Translations under genes and position numbers: made by a program | DNA from: Rahnella victoriana | GTDB lineage: Bacteria; Pseudomonadota; Gammaproteobacteria; Enterobacterales; Enterobacteriaceae | Reading direction: 5' to 3' | Assembly (NCBI RefSeq): GCF_004330295.1 | Contig: NZ_SJOJ01000017.1 | Location: 60,448 to 124,447, forward strand | Length of the DNA stretch: 64,000 bases | Notes under the pieces: generated by a model | What the model was told of the DNA's origin: nothing | What the model saw: the letters and a program-made list of their open reading frames with translations, nothing else | Database searches by the model: none | Part shown: positions 42,225 to 52,016 of the stretch, in pieces | How positions within the stretch are numbered: position 1 is the first letter of the stretch | Layout of the letters: each line of letters opens with the position of its first letter

Positions 42225-43940
42225 ATGAGATTTATCGGTAAAATTTTGCTGACGTTCGCCTTACTTCTGGTACTGGCGATCGTGCTGGTGTACGTCCTGT
42301 TGCAAACGCGCTGGGCCGCTGGCTGGGTCAGCCGCTGGATCAGCAACAACAGCGAGTACCGGGTCTCCGTTGAGAAACTCGACCATAACTGGTCATCTCC
42401 GGGGCGCGTGACGTTAAACAATGTGGTCTTCGGGCAAAAGAATCAGCCGGAAATTCTCAGTGCCGGGGAAGTCGATCTGGATTTAAGCTGGCGTCAGATC
42501 ACTGAACCGCGCTTTTTCGATCGCGTCGTTCTGATTAACGGGCGTCTTAACGTCAGTCCTTCCTCAATGAATTTGCCGTTGCAGGCCAATACCCTGCAAC
42601 TGAGTAAGATGGCGCTCACCGGCAATGCCGCCGGCCTGGATATTCAGGGGCAGCAGATTAATGCCGGTATTTCGCCATGGCAGCCGAAACCTCATCAGCT
42701 TTTAGGCGATAAAGCCGACTTCCAGCTAAGCGCCGCCAGCCTGACGGTCAACGGACTGCCAGCCGAAAATGTGCTGATTCAGGGCAATATCAATCATAAA
42801 AATCTCACGCTGAGTAATTTTGGCGGTGATCTGGCGCGCGGTCAGCTGACCGGCAAAGCCACACAGGCCGCCGACGGCAGCTGGAATATCGAAAACCTGC
42901 GCCTGAGCAATGTGCGTCTGCAAACCTCCAAACCGCTTTCCGCTTTCTTCGATGACTTCCAGACCCTGCCCAAAGTGACCCTCCAGCGTCTTGATCTGAT
43001 CGACGCGCGTTTGCAGGGAACGGACTGGGCCTTCAGCGACGTTGATTTGTCTGTACAGGATCTGACGCTGGAAAAAGGTGACTGGCAAAGCGATGACGGC
43101 GAAATCACGCTGAATGCAACCGACATGATTGACGGCAATCTGCATATTCAGGATCCGATCATCAGCCTCGACCTTTCACCGCAGGGCATTGCGATCAAAC
43201 AAGCCACGGCGCGCTGGGAACGCAGTTTACTGCGCACAACCGGCAACTGGCTGCGCGCCAACAAACGCCTGCAGCTTGATGAAGTGTCTGTCGCGGGGCT
43301 GGAATACACATTGCCGGAAAACTGGAAACAGCTGTGGAATCAGGCACTGCCGGATTCGCTGTCAGAGGTGTTTATCAGCCGGTTCATTGCTAACCGCAAT
43401 CTGATCATTGATATCAATCCTCAATTCCCGTTCCAGCTGACGGCGCTTGATGGCCTCGGCAACAATCTGCTGCTGGCGCGTAATCACCAGTGGGGGATCT
43501 GGAACGGCACGCTGAATCTCAATGCCAGTGAAGCGACCTTTAACCGCAATGATGTGCGTCGTCCCTCCATTACACTGAATGCGAACGACAGTCAGGTGAA
43601 CATTTCCGAACTGAGTGCGTTCACCAAAGAAGGATTGCTGGAAGCCAGTGCGACGGTTGACCAGCAGCCGCAGCGTCATTTCTCGCTGAAAATGACAGGC
43701 CGTTCCGTGCCTGCCAATCAGCTGGAAAACTGGGGATGGCAGCATCTGGCGCTGGAAGGGAATGCGAATATGCAGCTCAATCTGCAAGGGCAGATGCCCG
43801 CAAATGTGGATTACACACCGACACTCAGCGGGACATTGCAGGTGAACAGCGCCAGCGGGCAGTCCGTGACGGAAAGAATGGTCAACGGACTGGTGTCCGG
43901 CGCGGCCACAACAGCAGCGCCAGTACCCGCTACGCCGTAA
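42225..43940 (+). CDS. yicH: YicH, AsmA family inner-membrane/periplasmic protein
   Basis: 571 residues. One N-terminal transmembrane segment (FIGKILLTFALLLVLAIVLV) followed by a long periplasmic part of repeated beta-strand character, as in AsmA-like proteins thought to bridge lipids across the periplasm. Conserved blocks include TRWAAGWVSRWISNNSEYRV, GLEYTLPENWKQLW and SRFIANRNLIIDINPQFPFQ. ATG 42225 gives the family start MRFIGK; an upstream in-frame ATG at 42153 is rejected. Function in phospholipid homeostasis is inferred from the family. Convergent with yiiD, 6 bp apart. Confidence 0.9.
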   Translation: MRFIGKILLTFALLLVLAIVLVYVLLQTRWAAGWVSRWISNNSEYRVSVEKLDHNWSSPGRVTLNNVVFGQKNQPEILSAGEVDLDLSWRQITEPRFFDRVVLINGRLNVSPSSMNLPLQANTLQLSKMALTGNAAGLDIQGQQINAGISPWQPKPHQLLGDKADFQLSAASLTVNGLPAENVLIQGNINHKNLTLSNFGGDLARGQLTGKATQAADGSWNIENLRLSNVRLQTSKPLSAFFDDFQTLPKVTLQRLDLIDARLQGTDWAFSDVDLSVQDLTLEKGDWQSDDGEITLNATDMIDGNLHIQDPIISLDLSPQGIAIKQATARWERSLLRTTGNWLRANKRLQLDEVSVAGLEYTLPENWKQLWNQALPDSLSEVFISRFIANRNLIIDINPQFPFQLTALDGLGNNLLLARNHQWGIWNGTLNLNASEATFNRNDVRRPSITLNANDSQVNISELSAFTKEGLLEASATVDQQPQRHFSLKMTGRSVPANQLENWGWQHLALEGNANMQLNLQGQMPANVDYTPTLSGTLQVNSASGQSVTERMVNGLVSGAATTAAPVPATP

Positions 43941-43946
43941 TTCAGG

Positions 43947-44879
43947 TCAGTTGATTTCAGGTTCCAGCGGTGCGCCGGGTGCCGCTGGAAGCACCAGATA
44001 GGTGCCTTCAAACACCGCGCCGTCCACCTCATCACCGTATAAATTCACTTCAAGCTGCACGCGCGCTTTGCGCCCGCGGGCCAGACGGTCGAGGTCACCG
44101 CGAACAGAGCCGAGATCGGCCACCGCACGCGGCCTGCCGGTCACCGGCGTACTGTAGCGGATGTGGGCATCGGCCAGCACAATGGTGCCGCCCAGATGGC
44201 GCTCACGCAGCAATAACCAGATCAGCCCCCAGCCGGTCAGCGTCGCCAGTGAAAACAGACTGCCGGCGAAGAGTGTGTGGTGCGGGTTCTGGTTGCCCGT
44301 CTCAGGCATCGTGGTCACAAAACGCTGGCCGGTGTACTGACTGATACGGACGCCCATTTTTTCGCTGAGCGGAATATGGTCATACCAGGCCTGTTGCAGC
44401 TGACCGCACCAGTCTGGGCGATGCAGAATATCATCCAGCGTTTCGATCGGTTTGATCATCAGGAAATGGCGAACCGGCGTGGTTTGCGGGGTGGTAATTT
44501 CCCCCTGATTCACAAAGCCCAATTTGGCAAAGAAATCCACGGCATCTTCACGGGCGCTACAGACCACACGTTTCACCCCTTCCTGACGCGCCACAGACTC
44601 CAGGGTCATCGCCACCAGTGTTCCCAGCCCTTTGTCCTGCACATTCGGATCCACCGCCAGGAAGCGGATAGAGGCTTCATTATCGGCATTGATGTATAAA
44701 CGACCCACCGCCACCGGCTCGCCGTGTTCATCCACCACCATCTGGTGATGTGCGATAGAATCGTAGGCATCACGCTCTGAACCCTCCGGCTGGTGCAGCG
44801 GTTTACGCAGCATTTCCCAGCGGAATCGGTAATAGGCGGCCAGTTCTTTTTCGGTCGTCGGTACTCTCAGGTGATACAT
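43947..44879 (-). CDS. yiiD: YiiD, GNAT acetyltransferase fused to a thioesterase-fold domain
   Basis: 310 residues in two domains. Residues about 1-140 are a GNAT fold ([38 protein letters not shown] with the acetyl-CoA loop). Residues about 150-305 are a hot-dog/YiiD_C domain ([31 protein letters not shown]). E. coli YiiD has been linked to an alternative start of fatty-acid synthesis through malonyl-ACP decarboxylation, as I recall; the sequence shows only the two folds. Last of the minus-strand series yihX-yihY-dtd-yiiD, 33 bp after dtd. Confidence 0.88.
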   Translation of the reverse strand: MYHLRVPTTEKELAAYYRFRWEMLRKPLHQPEGSERDAYDSIAHHQMVVDEHGEPVAVGRLYINADNEASIRFLAVDPNVQDKGLGTLVAMTLESVARQEGVKRVVCSAREDAVDFFAKLGFVNQGEITTPQTTPVRHFLMIKPIETLDDILHRPDWCGQLQQAWYDHIPLSEKMGVRISQYTGQRFVTTMPETGNQNPHHTLFAGSLFSLATLTGWGLIWLLLRERHLGGTIVLADAHIRYSTPVTGRPRAVADLGSVRGDLDRLARGRKARVQLEVNLYGDEVDGAVFEGTYLVLPAAPGAPLEPEIN

Positions 44880-44912
44880 AGATACTTTCTCTCCGGCGTT
44901 ATGCCTTGTCGG

Positions 44913-45350
44913 TCAGACTTGTAGCCAGAAGGTCACCGGTCCGTCGTTCACCAGTGCCACTTTCATGTCCGCTGCAAAACGACCGGTTTCGGTCGCTATG
45001 CCTTTTTCCCGGCACTGCCCGCAAAAATACTGATATAACCGGTCAGCTTCCTGAGGTTCCGCCCCGCGTGAGAATCCCGGGCGCATGCCTTTTTGCGTGT
45101 CTGCCGCCAGTGTGAACTGCGACACCACCAGCAGACTGCCGCCAGCCTGCTGCACGTTCAGATTCATCTTGTCGTTTTCGTCACCGAAAATCCGGTACCC
45201 GATCACCCGTTCACAGAGGCGTTTGGCTTTTTGCTCATCGTCGCCCTGTTCAACACCCAGTAACACCAGTAATCCCGGCCCTATCTGGCCGCAGATTTCG
45301 CCCTCTATCGTGACGCTGGCATTCAATACCCGCTGAATTAACGCGATCAT
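44913..45350 (-). CDS. dtd: D-aminoacyl-tRNA deacylase
   Basis: 145 residues, the normal length. Proofreading enzyme that hydrolyses D-amino acids (and glycine mis-acylated on tRNA-Ala) from tRNA. Starts [18 protein letters not shown]; the active-site segments [17 protein letters not shown] and the C-terminal [11 protein letters not shown] with the cross-subunit Gly-Pro motif are intact. 18 bp after yihY. Confidence 0.97.
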   Translation of the reverse strand: MIALIQRVLNASVTIEGEICGQIGPGLLVLLGVEQGDDEQKAKRLCERVIGYRIFGDENDKMNLNVQQAGGSLLVVSQFTLAADTQKGMRPGFSRGAEPQEADRLYQYFCGQCREKGIATETGRFAADMKVALVNDGPVTFWLQV

Positions 45351-45368
45351 ACATATCCTTCGGACTGA

Positions 45369-46238
45369 TTATTCTTCTGCGATGTGTTGCGCGGACTGCA
45401 ATTTCCTCAGAGAACGGAATTCTCCCAGTGTGACGGTAATTTCCGCCCCGAGAAGTACGATACACCAGCTGACATACACCCAGAGAAATAAAATGGGGAT
45501 CACAGCCAGTACACCGTAAATCAACTGATACGACGGAAAAAGCTGAATGTATAAGGTGAAGATTTTTTTACTTAACTCGAATAAAGCCCCGGAAACCAGC
45601 GCGCCCACCAGCGCATCCTTTGCCGGAACTCTCACCGTCGGCACGACCTGATAAAGCAGCCAGAATGTCACCCAGGAAATCAGCAACGGCAGGATGCGCA
45701 GCGCGTGGTCGATCACCGAATGCACGCCGCTGATATTCAGCCAGTTCAGGGAGAGCAGATACGAGCTGACCGCCACACTGGCGACCAGCAAAATAGGCCC
45801 GAGCGTTAAAACCATCCAGTAGACGGCAAAGGAGAAGACGATCGGGCGCTTGGTTTTGCTGTCCCAGATTTTGTTCAGCACGCTGTCTACTGAGGCGATC
45901 AGAAGCAATGCGGTGACGATTAATCCGCAGGTGCCCACGGCGGTCATTTTGCTGGAGTTGGCAACAAACTGTTCCAGATAACGCTGGATGGTGTTGCCGG
46001 TGGCGGGCATGAAGTTGGAAAAAATGAAAGTTTTCAGCTGCATGCTGATGTCTGAGAAAACCGGGAATAACGCAAACAGCGAAAACACCACGGCGATCAG
46101 CGGCACCAGCGAAAGCAAAGAGACATAAGCCAGATGGCCCGCGAGAAGCGTCAGGCCATCTTTATCCGAACGCTTCAGCAGCAGGTGCGTGAATCTCCAC
46201 AATGATTTTAGGTAGTGGCTCAGTGCCCTTTTCTGCAT
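45369..46238 (-). CDS. yihY: YihY/BrkB family inner-membrane protein
   Basis: 289 residues, about six transmembrane helices. Conserved start [20 protein letters not shown] and [20 protein letters not shown], then [11 protein letters not shown] and a C-terminal [19 protein letters not shown]. Once named rbn for ribonuclease BN, which was a misassignment (that activity belongs to ElaC/Rbn); function is unknown. 11 bp after yihX, so co-transcribed. Confidence 0.93.
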   Translation of the reverse strand: MQKRALSHYLKSLWRFTHLLLKRSDKDGLTLLAGHLAYVSLLSLVPLIAVVFSLFALFPVFSDISMQLKTFIFSNFMPATGNTIQRYLEQFVANSSKMTAVGTCGLIVTALLLIASVDSVLNKIWDSKTKRPIVFSFAVYWMVLTLGPILLVASVAVSSYLLSLNWLNISGVHSVIDHALRILPLLISWVTFWLLYQVVPTVRVPAKDALVGALVSGALFELSKKIFTLYIQLFPSYQLIYGVLAVIPILFLWVYVSWCIVLLGAEITVTLGEFRSLRKLQSAQHIAEE

Positions 46239-46249
46239 CCGTACATCCT

Positions 46250-46837
46250 TCAGGAAAAGTATTGCGGTACCGTCTGGTTATCTTCCACCCACACAGCCTG
46301 AATGCCTGCCTGCCGGGCAGCTTCAATATTTTCGGCAACGTCATCAAAGAACACGGCCTGATCGGCGGTAAACCCTTCGGTGTCCAGAACGTGCCGGAAT
46401 ATTTCAGGTTCCGGTTTGCGCATACCGAGATTTTGCGAGAGGTACATCGCATCCGTATTGGCTTCGATTTCCGGATAATGATGCGGCCAGAAATCCAGAT
46501 GTAAGCGATTGGTATTTGACAGCACGACGACGCGATGACCTTCTTCGCGAAGCTTCTGGAATAAGGTAATGACTTCCGGACGCAGACCGACGAAAACGGC
46601 GTGCCAGCCCGCACTGAACTGCTCGAAGCTGAGCGCAATGCCCATTTCATCACACAGATCGGCGGCAAACTGTTCGTCGCTGATTTCACCGCGCTCGTGT
46701 TTCTGGAACGCCTCGCCCATTGAAAAACGCTCGGTCAGCATGGCCAGCGGCGTTCCGCTCAGATGGCTCCACACCCCCAGCACACGTTTGAAATCAATAT
46801 CTATAATGACGTTTCCCATATCAAAAATGTACAGCAT
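46250..46837 (-). CDS. yihX: YihX, HAD-family alpha-D-glucose-1-phosphate phosphatase
   Basis: 195 residues. HAD motifs: [41 protein letters not shown] with [13 protein letters not shown]. The family removes phosphate from glucose-1-phosphate released by glycogen breakdown. The protein is a few residues shorter at the C-terminus than in E. coli. Heads the yihX-yihY-dtd-yiiD series. Confidence 0.93.
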   Translation of the reverse strand: MLYIFDMGNVIIDIDFKRVLGVWSHLSGTPLAMLTERFSMGEAFQKHERGEISDEQFAADLCDEMGIALSFEQFSAGWHAVFVGLRPEVITLFQKLREEGHRVVVLSNTNRLHLDFWPHHYPEIEANTDAMYLSQNLGMRKPEPEIFRHVLDTEGFTADQAVFFDDVAENIEAARQAGIQAVWVEDNQTVPQYFS

Positions 46838-46946
46838 TGCACGCTCCTGATTTCAACGATAACAGTTAACTTTAGCGGTAAAACGTACAGGTGAACAGTG
46901 ACATCTCTGCGGGGCTTAACGAACGGAGAAGAAAAAAACATAAAAA

Positions 46947-46974
46947 AAACAGGGTACCCGGAGGCACCCTGTTT
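46947..46974 (-). terminator. Terminator of typA
   Basis: Stem AAACAGGGT (46947-46955) and ACCCTGTTT (46966-46974), with long T-tract on the minus strand downstream of typA. Confidence 0.88.
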
Positions 46975-47001
46975 CTGTGTAACGGCTAACGTGGAAGAAG
47001 A

Positions 47002-48825
47002 TTAACCTTCTTTAGGGCCACGCATTGCACGTTTACGATCGTTCTCGGTCAGGTGACGTTTACGGATACGTACAGACTGAGGAGTCACTTCGACCAGTTC
47101 GTCATCATCGATGAATTCCAGAGCTTGCTCCAGAGACATTTTGATAGCAGGAACCAGAGTCGTTGCTTCGTCAGTACCGGACGCACGCATGTTGGTCAGT
47201 TTCTTACCGGTCAGGCAGTTCACGGTCAGGTCGTTAGAACGTGAGTGAATACCGATGATCTGGCCTTCATACACTTCTGCGCCGTGGCCCAGGAACAATT
47301 TACCGCGGTCTTGCAGGCTGAACAGTGCGAACGCAACAGCTTTACCCTGACCGTTGGAGATCAGCACGCCGTTCTGACGCTGGCCGATTTCGCCCGGACG
47401 AACGTCATCGTAGTGGCTGAACGTGGAGTACAGCAGACCGGTACCGGAAGTCATGGTCATGAATTCGGTACGGAAGCCGATCAGGCCACGTGCTGGGATC
47501 AGGTAATCAAGACGGATACGACCTTTGCCGTCTGGGATCATGTCTTTGACATCGCCTTTACGCTCACCCATGGCCTGCATGACAGAACCCTGGTGTTGCT
47601 CTTCGATATCCAGTGTCACGTTCTCGAATGGCTCTTGCATGCGGCCATCGATTTTACGGTTGATTACTTTAGGACGGGAAACCGCCAGCTCGAAACCTTC
47701 GCGACGCATGTTTTCGATCAGAACCGACAGGTGAAGTTCACCACGGCCTGAAACGCGGAATGCATCAGCATCTTCAGTTTCTTCAACACGCAAGGCAACG
47801 TTGTGCACCAGTTCTTTGTTCAGACGGTCAAGGATCTGACGTGAAGTCACATACTTACCTTCTTTACCACAGAACGGAGAGGTGTTGACGTTGAAGTACA
47901 TGGTTACTGTTGGTTCATCAACGCTCAGCGCTGGCAGAGCTTCAACATTCGCCGGATCACAGATAGTGTCGGAGATGTTCAGTTCGCCCAGGCCGGTGAT
48001 GGCGATGATGTCGCCCGCTTCAGCAACGGCCGCTTCGATACGCTCAAGACCCATGTGGGTCAGAACTTTACCGACTTTACCGTTACGGGTTTTGCCTTCG
48101 CTGTCGATGACAGTGATCTGCTGGTTAGGCTTAACGGTACCGCGTTTGATGCGGCCGATGCCGATGACGCCAACATAGTTGTTGTAGTCCAGCTGAGAGA
48201 TTTGCATCTGGAAAGGTGCATCCATCTCAACTTGTGGCGGAGATACGTGGTCAACGATCGCCTGATACAGCGGGGTCATGTCTTCGGCCATATCGTTATG
48301 GTCGTTACCCGCGATACCCATCAATGCTGATGCATAGATGATTGGGAAATCGAGTTGTTCGTCGGTTGCGTCCAGGTTAACGAACAGGTCGAAGACCTGA
48401 TCAACAACCCAGTCAGGACGCGCGCCAGGGCGGTCAACCTTGTTGATTACCACGATCGGTTTCAGACCATTAGCGAAGGCTTTTTTGGTCACGAAACGGG
48501 TTTGCGGCATTGGGCCATCCATTGCATCCACAACCAGCAGCACCGAGTCGACCATTGACATCACACGCTCTACCTCACCGCCGAAATCGGCGTGTCCTGG
48601 GGTATCCACGATGTTGATGCGGTAGTCTTTCCAATTAATGGCGGTGTTTTTTGCGAGGATGGTAATCCCACGCTCTTTCTCCAAATCGTTGGAGTCCATT
48701 ACGCGTTCAGTGGCTTCTACACGCTCTCCGAAAGTACCGGATTGTTGCAGCAGCTTGTCGACCAGGGTGGTTTTACCATGGTCAACGTGGGCAATAATGG
48801 CGATGTTACGCAAATTTTCGATCAC
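47002..48825 (-). CDS. typA: Translational GTPase TypA/BipA
   Basis: 607 residues, equal to E. coli. Ribosome-binding translation-factor GTPase needed for 50S assembly at low temperature and for stress adaptation. G motifs: [15 protein letters not shown] (G1), [12 protein letters not shown] (G3), [14 protein letters not shown] (G4). EF-G-like domains follow and end in the TypA-specific C-terminal domain ([20 protein letters not shown]). Divergent from glnA across 457 bp of regulatory sequence. Confidence 0.98.
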   Translation of the reverse strand: MIENLRNIAIIAHVDHGKTTLVDKLLQQSGTFGERVEATERVMDSNDLEKERGITILAKNTAINWKDYRINIVDTPGHADFGGEVERVMSMVDSVLLVVDAMDGPMPQTRFVTKKAFANGLKPIVVINKVDRPGARPDWVVDQVFDLFVNLDATDEQLDFPIIYASALMGIAGNDHNDMAEDMTPLYQAIVDHVSPPQVEMDAPFQMQISQLDYNNYVGVIGIGRIKRGTVKPNQQITVIDSEGKTRNGKVGKVLTHMGLERIEAAVAEAGDIIAITGLGELNISDTICDPANVEALPALSVDEPTVTMYFNVNTSPFCGKEGKYVTSRQILDRLNKELVHNVALRVEETEDADAFRVSGRGELHLSVLIENMRREGFELAVSRPKVINRKIDGRMQEPFENVTLDIEEQHQGSVMQAMGERKGDVKDMIPDGKGRIRLDYLIPARGLIGFRTEFMTMTSGTGLLYSTFSHYDDVRPGEIGQRQNGVLISNGQGKAVAFALFSLQDRGKLFLGHGAEVYEGQIIGIHSRSNDLTVNCLTGKKLTNMRASGTDEATTLVPAIKMSLEQALEFIDDDELVEVTPQSVRIRKRHLTENDRKRAMRGPKEG

Positions 48826-48931
48826 AGCTTTGCCTCAGGCATTAGAAATAGCGCGCTATTGTACACGTATTAAGCGAGGTTCTAAACAAGATCACAAGGA
48901 TCTTGATGAAACAACTTATGGATGGTTACTT

Positions 48932-48947
48932 TGTGATCCCTTTCACG
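48932..48947 (+). promoter_or_regulatory. CRP-binding site upstream of glnA
   Basis: TGTGA-N6-TCACG at 48932-48947 differs from the CRP consensus at one base. In E. coli the upstream promoter glnAp1 is CRP-activated; the site here lies ahead of the NtrC sites as expected. A CATTAT hexamer at 48968-48973 could be the matching -10. Confidence 0.75.
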
Positions 48948-48976
48948 GTGCAAAAAGACCACTGAACCATTATGAC

Positions 48977-48991
48977 GCACCGTTTTGGTGC
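48977..48991 (+). promoter_or_regulatory. NtrC enhancer site 1 of glnA
   Basis: GCACC-N5-GGTGC, a perfect palindrome. Its centre is 141 bp upstream of the predicted sigma54 start and 32 bp (about three helical turns) from site 2, the same geometry as in E. coli. Confidence 0.85.
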
Positions 48992-49008
48992 CATGCATCT
49001 CAGAGTTA

Positions 49009-49023
49009 GCACCATTATAGTGC
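49009..49023 (+). promoter_or_regulatory. NtrC enhancer site 2 of glnA
   Basis: GCACC-N5-AGTGC, palindromic except one base, centred 109 bp upstream of the predicted sigma54 start. A further half site TGGTGCA lies at 49037-49043, possibly a weak 'governor' site. Confidence 0.83.
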
Positions 49024-49097
49024 AGAAATTCCGTTATGGTGCATACTTATCGAGTGCAAGAGCCCTGTAAAATGGCGTTGTTTGCATTTTCTCAAAG

Positions 49098-49114
49098 TTG
49101 GCACACTTTTCGCT
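49098..49114 (+). promoter_or_regulatory. Sigma54 promoter glnAp2
   Basis: TTGGCACACTTTTCGCT: GG at 49100-49101 and GC at 49112-49113 with the required 10-base spacing, nearly the same as E. coli glnAp2. Predicted start near 49125, giving a leader of about 158 nt. Confidence 0.9.
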
Positions 49115-49282
49115 AATAGTTTTTAGGGTAAAAAAAAGTTTTTACAGGGTGAAGCGTCTGACCAGTCAAATAATAGCGCTGTTCAGTCCACACGCCAGTT
49201 CAAGTAAAGCTGTTATTTCCAACTAAAGACCAAAAATGGTTATTCGTTCCACGACGATAATGAGAAATTCGGGAGAACTAGT

Positions 49283-50692
49283 ATGTCCGCTGAACACGTT
49301 TTGACGATGCTGAATGAGCATGAAGTGAAATTCGTAGATTTACGTTTCACTGATACCAAAGGCAAAGAACAGCACGTCACCATTCCTGCACACCAGGTTA
49401 GCGCTGACTTCTTCGAAGAAGGCAAAATGTTTGATGGCTCTTCAATCGGTGGCTGGAAAGGCATTAACGAATCTGACATGGTATTGATGCCAGATGCGAG
49501 CACTGCTGTTCTGGACCCATTCTACGAAGAAACCACCCTGATCATTCGTTGCGACATCCTTGAGCCAACTACGCTGCAAGGTTATGACCGCGACCCACGC
49601 TCTACCGCAAAACGTGCAGAAGACTTCCTGCGTTCTTCCGGTATCGCGGACACCGTTCTGTTCGGGCCAGAGCCAGAATTCTTCCTGTTTGATGATGTGC
49701 GCTTCGGCAGCAGCATCTCCGGTTCTCACGTGGCTATCGATGATATCGAAGGCGCATGGAACTCCAGCACCAAATACGAAGGCGGCAACAAAGGCCACCG
49801 TCCTGCAGTGAAAGGCGGTTACTTCCCGGTTCCTCCGGTCGACTCCTCCCAGGATCTGCGCTCTACCATGTGTCTGACCATGGAAGAAATGGGTCTGGTT
49901 GTTGAAGCTCACCACCACGAAGTGGCAACTGCAGGTCAGAACGAAGTGGCAACCCGCTTCAACACCCTGACCAAGAAAGCCGACGAAATCCAAATCTACA
50001 AATACGTGGTTCACAACGTGGCTCACGCATTTGGCAAAACCGCGACCTTCATGCCAAAACCAATGTTTGGCGATAACGGTTCAGGTATGCACTGCCACAT
50101 GTCTCTGTCCAAGAACGGTAACAACCTGTTCGCTGGCGACAAATACGGCGGCCTGTCTGAAATGGCACTGTTCTACATCGGCGGTATCATCAAACACGCT
50201 AAAGCAATCAACGCCTACGCTAACCCGACCACCAACTCTTACAAGCGTCTGGTCCCGGGCTACGAAGCGCCAGTGATGCTGGCTTACTCCGCGCGTAACC
50301 GTTCTGCATCCATCCGTATTCCACACGTATCAACGCCAAAAGCGATGCGTATCGAAGCACGTTTCCCTGATCCAGCGGCTAACCCATACCTGGCGTTTGC
50401 TGCACTGATGATGGCTGGCCTCGACGGTATCATCAACAAGATCCACCCTGGCGATGCGATGGACAAAAACCTGTATGACCTGCCACCGGAAGAAGAAGCA
50501 GAAATTCCAAAAGTTGCAGGTTCACTGGAAGAAGCACTGAACGCACTGAACGAAGACCGCGAGTTCCTGACCCGTGGTGGCGTGTTCACTGACGACGCTA
50601 TCGATGCTTACATCGGTCTGCGTAAAGAAGAAATGGACCGCGTGCGTATGACTCCGCATCCGGTTGAGTTCGAACTGTACTACAGCGTCTAA
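49283..50692 (+). CDS. glnA: Glutamine synthetase, type I
   Basis: Dodecameric enzyme condensing glutamate and ammonia with ATP, the centre of nitrogen assimilation. 469 residues, as in E. coli. Key segments: [18 protein letters not shown], the metal/nucleotide region [25 protein letters not shown] and [13 protein letters not shown]. The adenylylation tyrosine lies in [14 protein letters not shown] (about residue 398), so activity is under GlnE control. Ribosome binding site GGGAGAA upstream. Transcribed with glnL-glnG, partly separated from them by a hairpin and a terminator. Confidence 0.99.
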   Translation: MSAEHVLTMLNEHEVKFVDLRFTDTKGKEQHVTIPAHQVSADFFEEGKMFDGSSIGGWKGINESDMVLMPDASTAVLDPFYEETTLIIRCDILEPTTLQGYDRDPRSTAKRAEDFLRSSGIADTVLFGPEPEFFLFDDVRFGSSISGSHVAIDDIEGAWNSSTKYEGGNKGHRPAVKGGYFPVPPVDSSQDLRSTMCLTMEEMGLVVEAHHHEVATAGQNEVATRFNTLTKKADEIQIYKYVVHNVAHAFGKTATFMPKPMFGDNGSGMHCHMSLSKNGNNLFAGDKYGGLSEMALFYIGGIIKHAKAINAYANPTTNSYKRLVPGYEAPVMLAYSARNRSASIRIPHVSTPKAMRIEARFPDPAANPYLAFAALMMAGLDGIINKIHPGDAMDKNLYDLPPEEEAEIPKVAGSLEEALNALNEDREFLTRGGVFTDDAIDAYIGLRKEEMDRVRMTPHPVEFELYYSV

Positions 50693-50725
50693 AAAAACAG
50701 CGTTTAATTTTTAATTGAACCTGAC

Positions 50726-50755
50726 CTCAGCGCCGGTTTTCCGACCGGCGCTGAG
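50726..50755 (+). repeat. Long perfect hairpin after glnA without T-tract
   Basis: Arms CTCAGCGCCGGT (50726-50737) and ACCGGCGCTGAG (50744-50755), 12 bp, 6-nt loop. No T-tract follows, so it is more likely an mRNA-stabilising or processing hairpin than a terminator. Confidence 0.75.
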
Positions 50756-50844
50756 AGAAATACCCGACTGGAGGACGGCGTTAACAACTCCTTCAGCGTC
50801 AAAATTAAGTATGACGATTTATATTTGTTGCCGTGGAAACTTTC

Positions 50845-50869
50845 AGCCCATCTCCGGATGGGCTTTTTT
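50845..50869 (+). terminator. Terminator between glnA and glnL
   Basis: Stem AGCCCATC (50845-50852) and GATGGGCT (50857-50864) with a TCCG loop and TTTTTT. Lowers read-through from glnA into glnL-glnG. Confidence 0.9.
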
Positions 50870-50931
50870 CTCCACACTCTTTCCTGCTTAACCCCTCAGG
50901 CCCGTGATTTCCCCGGGTAGCGAGATAAAAT

Positions 50932-50946
50932 GCACCAATCAGGTGC
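50932..50946 (+). promoter_or_regulatory. NtrC operator of glnL
   Basis: GCACC-N5-GGTGC, perfect palindrome, 14 bp before the glnL start. In E. coli phosphorylated NtrC represses the glnL promoter from such a site, capping NtrB/NtrC levels. Confidence 0.82.
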
Positions 50947-50959
50947 GGGAGACTGCGGT

Positions 50960-52009
50960 ATGGCAACTGGCAAACTGCCCGATGCTGGGCAGATCCTGAA
51001 TTCCTTAATCAACAGCGTTCTGCTGTTGGACGACGAACTGGCGGTGCATTACGCCAATCCGGCGGCTCAGCAGTTACTGGCGCAAAGTTCCCGAAAGCTT
51101 TTTGGCACCCCTTTGCCAGAACTGGTGGGATATTTTTCGCTGAACATCGAGTTAATGCGTGAAAGTCTGACAGCCGGACAGGGCTTTACAGACAGTGAAG
51201 TGACGCTGGTGGTTGACGGTCGTGCGCATGTGTTGTCGCTGACCGCGCAGATGCTGCCGGAAGGTTTCATTCTGGTGGAACTGGCGCCGATGGATAATCA
51301 GCGTCGCCTGAGTCAGGAACAATTGCAGCATGCTCAACAGGTTGCTGCGCGTGATTTGATCCGCGGTCTGGCGCACGAGATAAAGAATCCGCTCGGCGGA
51401 TTACGCGGTGCCGCGCAATTGTTATCCAGAGCGCTGCCTGATCCAGCCTTGCTGGAATACACCAAAGTCATTATCGAGCAGGCTGACCGTCTGCGTAATC
51501 TGGTGGACAGATTGCTTGGGCCGCAACGTCCGAGCCAGCATGTGACGCAAAGTATCCATCAGGTGGCGGAACGGGTTTGCCAGCTGGTATCGATGGAGAA
51601 GCCGGATAATGTTCAGCTGGTGCGGGACTATGACCCGAGCCTGCCGGAACTGGCACACGATCCCGATCAGATAGAACAGATTTTGTTAAATATTACCCGC
51701 AACGCCTTGCAGGCGCTGGGGGAGGAAGGCGGCACAATTACATTACGCACACGTACCGCTTTCCAGATCACGTTACATGGCGTGCGTTACCGCCTGGTGG
51801 CCCGTATCGATATTGAAGATGACGGCCCCGGCGTACCGGCGCATTTGCAGGACACCCTTTTTTACCCCATGGTCAGTGGCCGCGAAGGGGGCACCGGTTT
51901 GGGCCTGTCTATCGCGCGCAGTTTGATTGATCAGCATTCGGGTAAAGTTGAATTTAACAGTTGGCCAGGACATACCGAATTCTCGGTTTTCCTGCCTATT
52001 CGCCAGTGA
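50960..52009 (+). CDS. glnL: Nitrogen regulation sensor kinase/phosphatase NtrB
   Basis: Cytoplasmic histidine kinase of 349 residues that phosphorylates NtrC under nitrogen limitation and, bound to PII, dephosphorylates it. N-terminal PAS domain (about 10-110), dimerisation/phosphoacceptor helix with histidine 139 in [20 protein letters not shown], then N, G1 and G2 boxes ([40 protein letters not shown]). ATG 50960 gives the family start [10 protein letters not shown]; the ATG at 50930 lies within the NtrC operator and is rejected. 7 bp before glnG. Confidence 0.97.
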   Translation: MATGKLPDAGQILNSLINSVLLLDDELAVHYANPAAQQLLAQSSRKLFGTPLPELVGYFSLNIELMRESLTAGQGFTDSEVTLVVDGRAHVLSLTAQMLPEGFILVELAPMDNQRRLSQEQLQHAQQVAARDLIRGLAHEIKNPLGGLRGAAQLLSRALPDPALLEYTKVIIEQADRLRNLVDRLLGPQRPSQHVTQSIHQVAERVCQLVSMEKPDNVQLVRDYDPSLPELAHDPDQIEQILLNITRNALQALGEEGGTITLRTRTAFQITLHGVRYRLVARIDIEDDGPGVPAHLQDTLFYPMVSGREGGTGLGLSIARSLIDQHSGKVEFNSWPGHTEFSVFLPIRQ

Positions 52010-52016
52010 GGTTCTT

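Noticed and set aside
50930..50959. Upstream ATG for glnL
   Set aside because: It overlaps a perfect NtrC operator and adds ten residues not found in the family.
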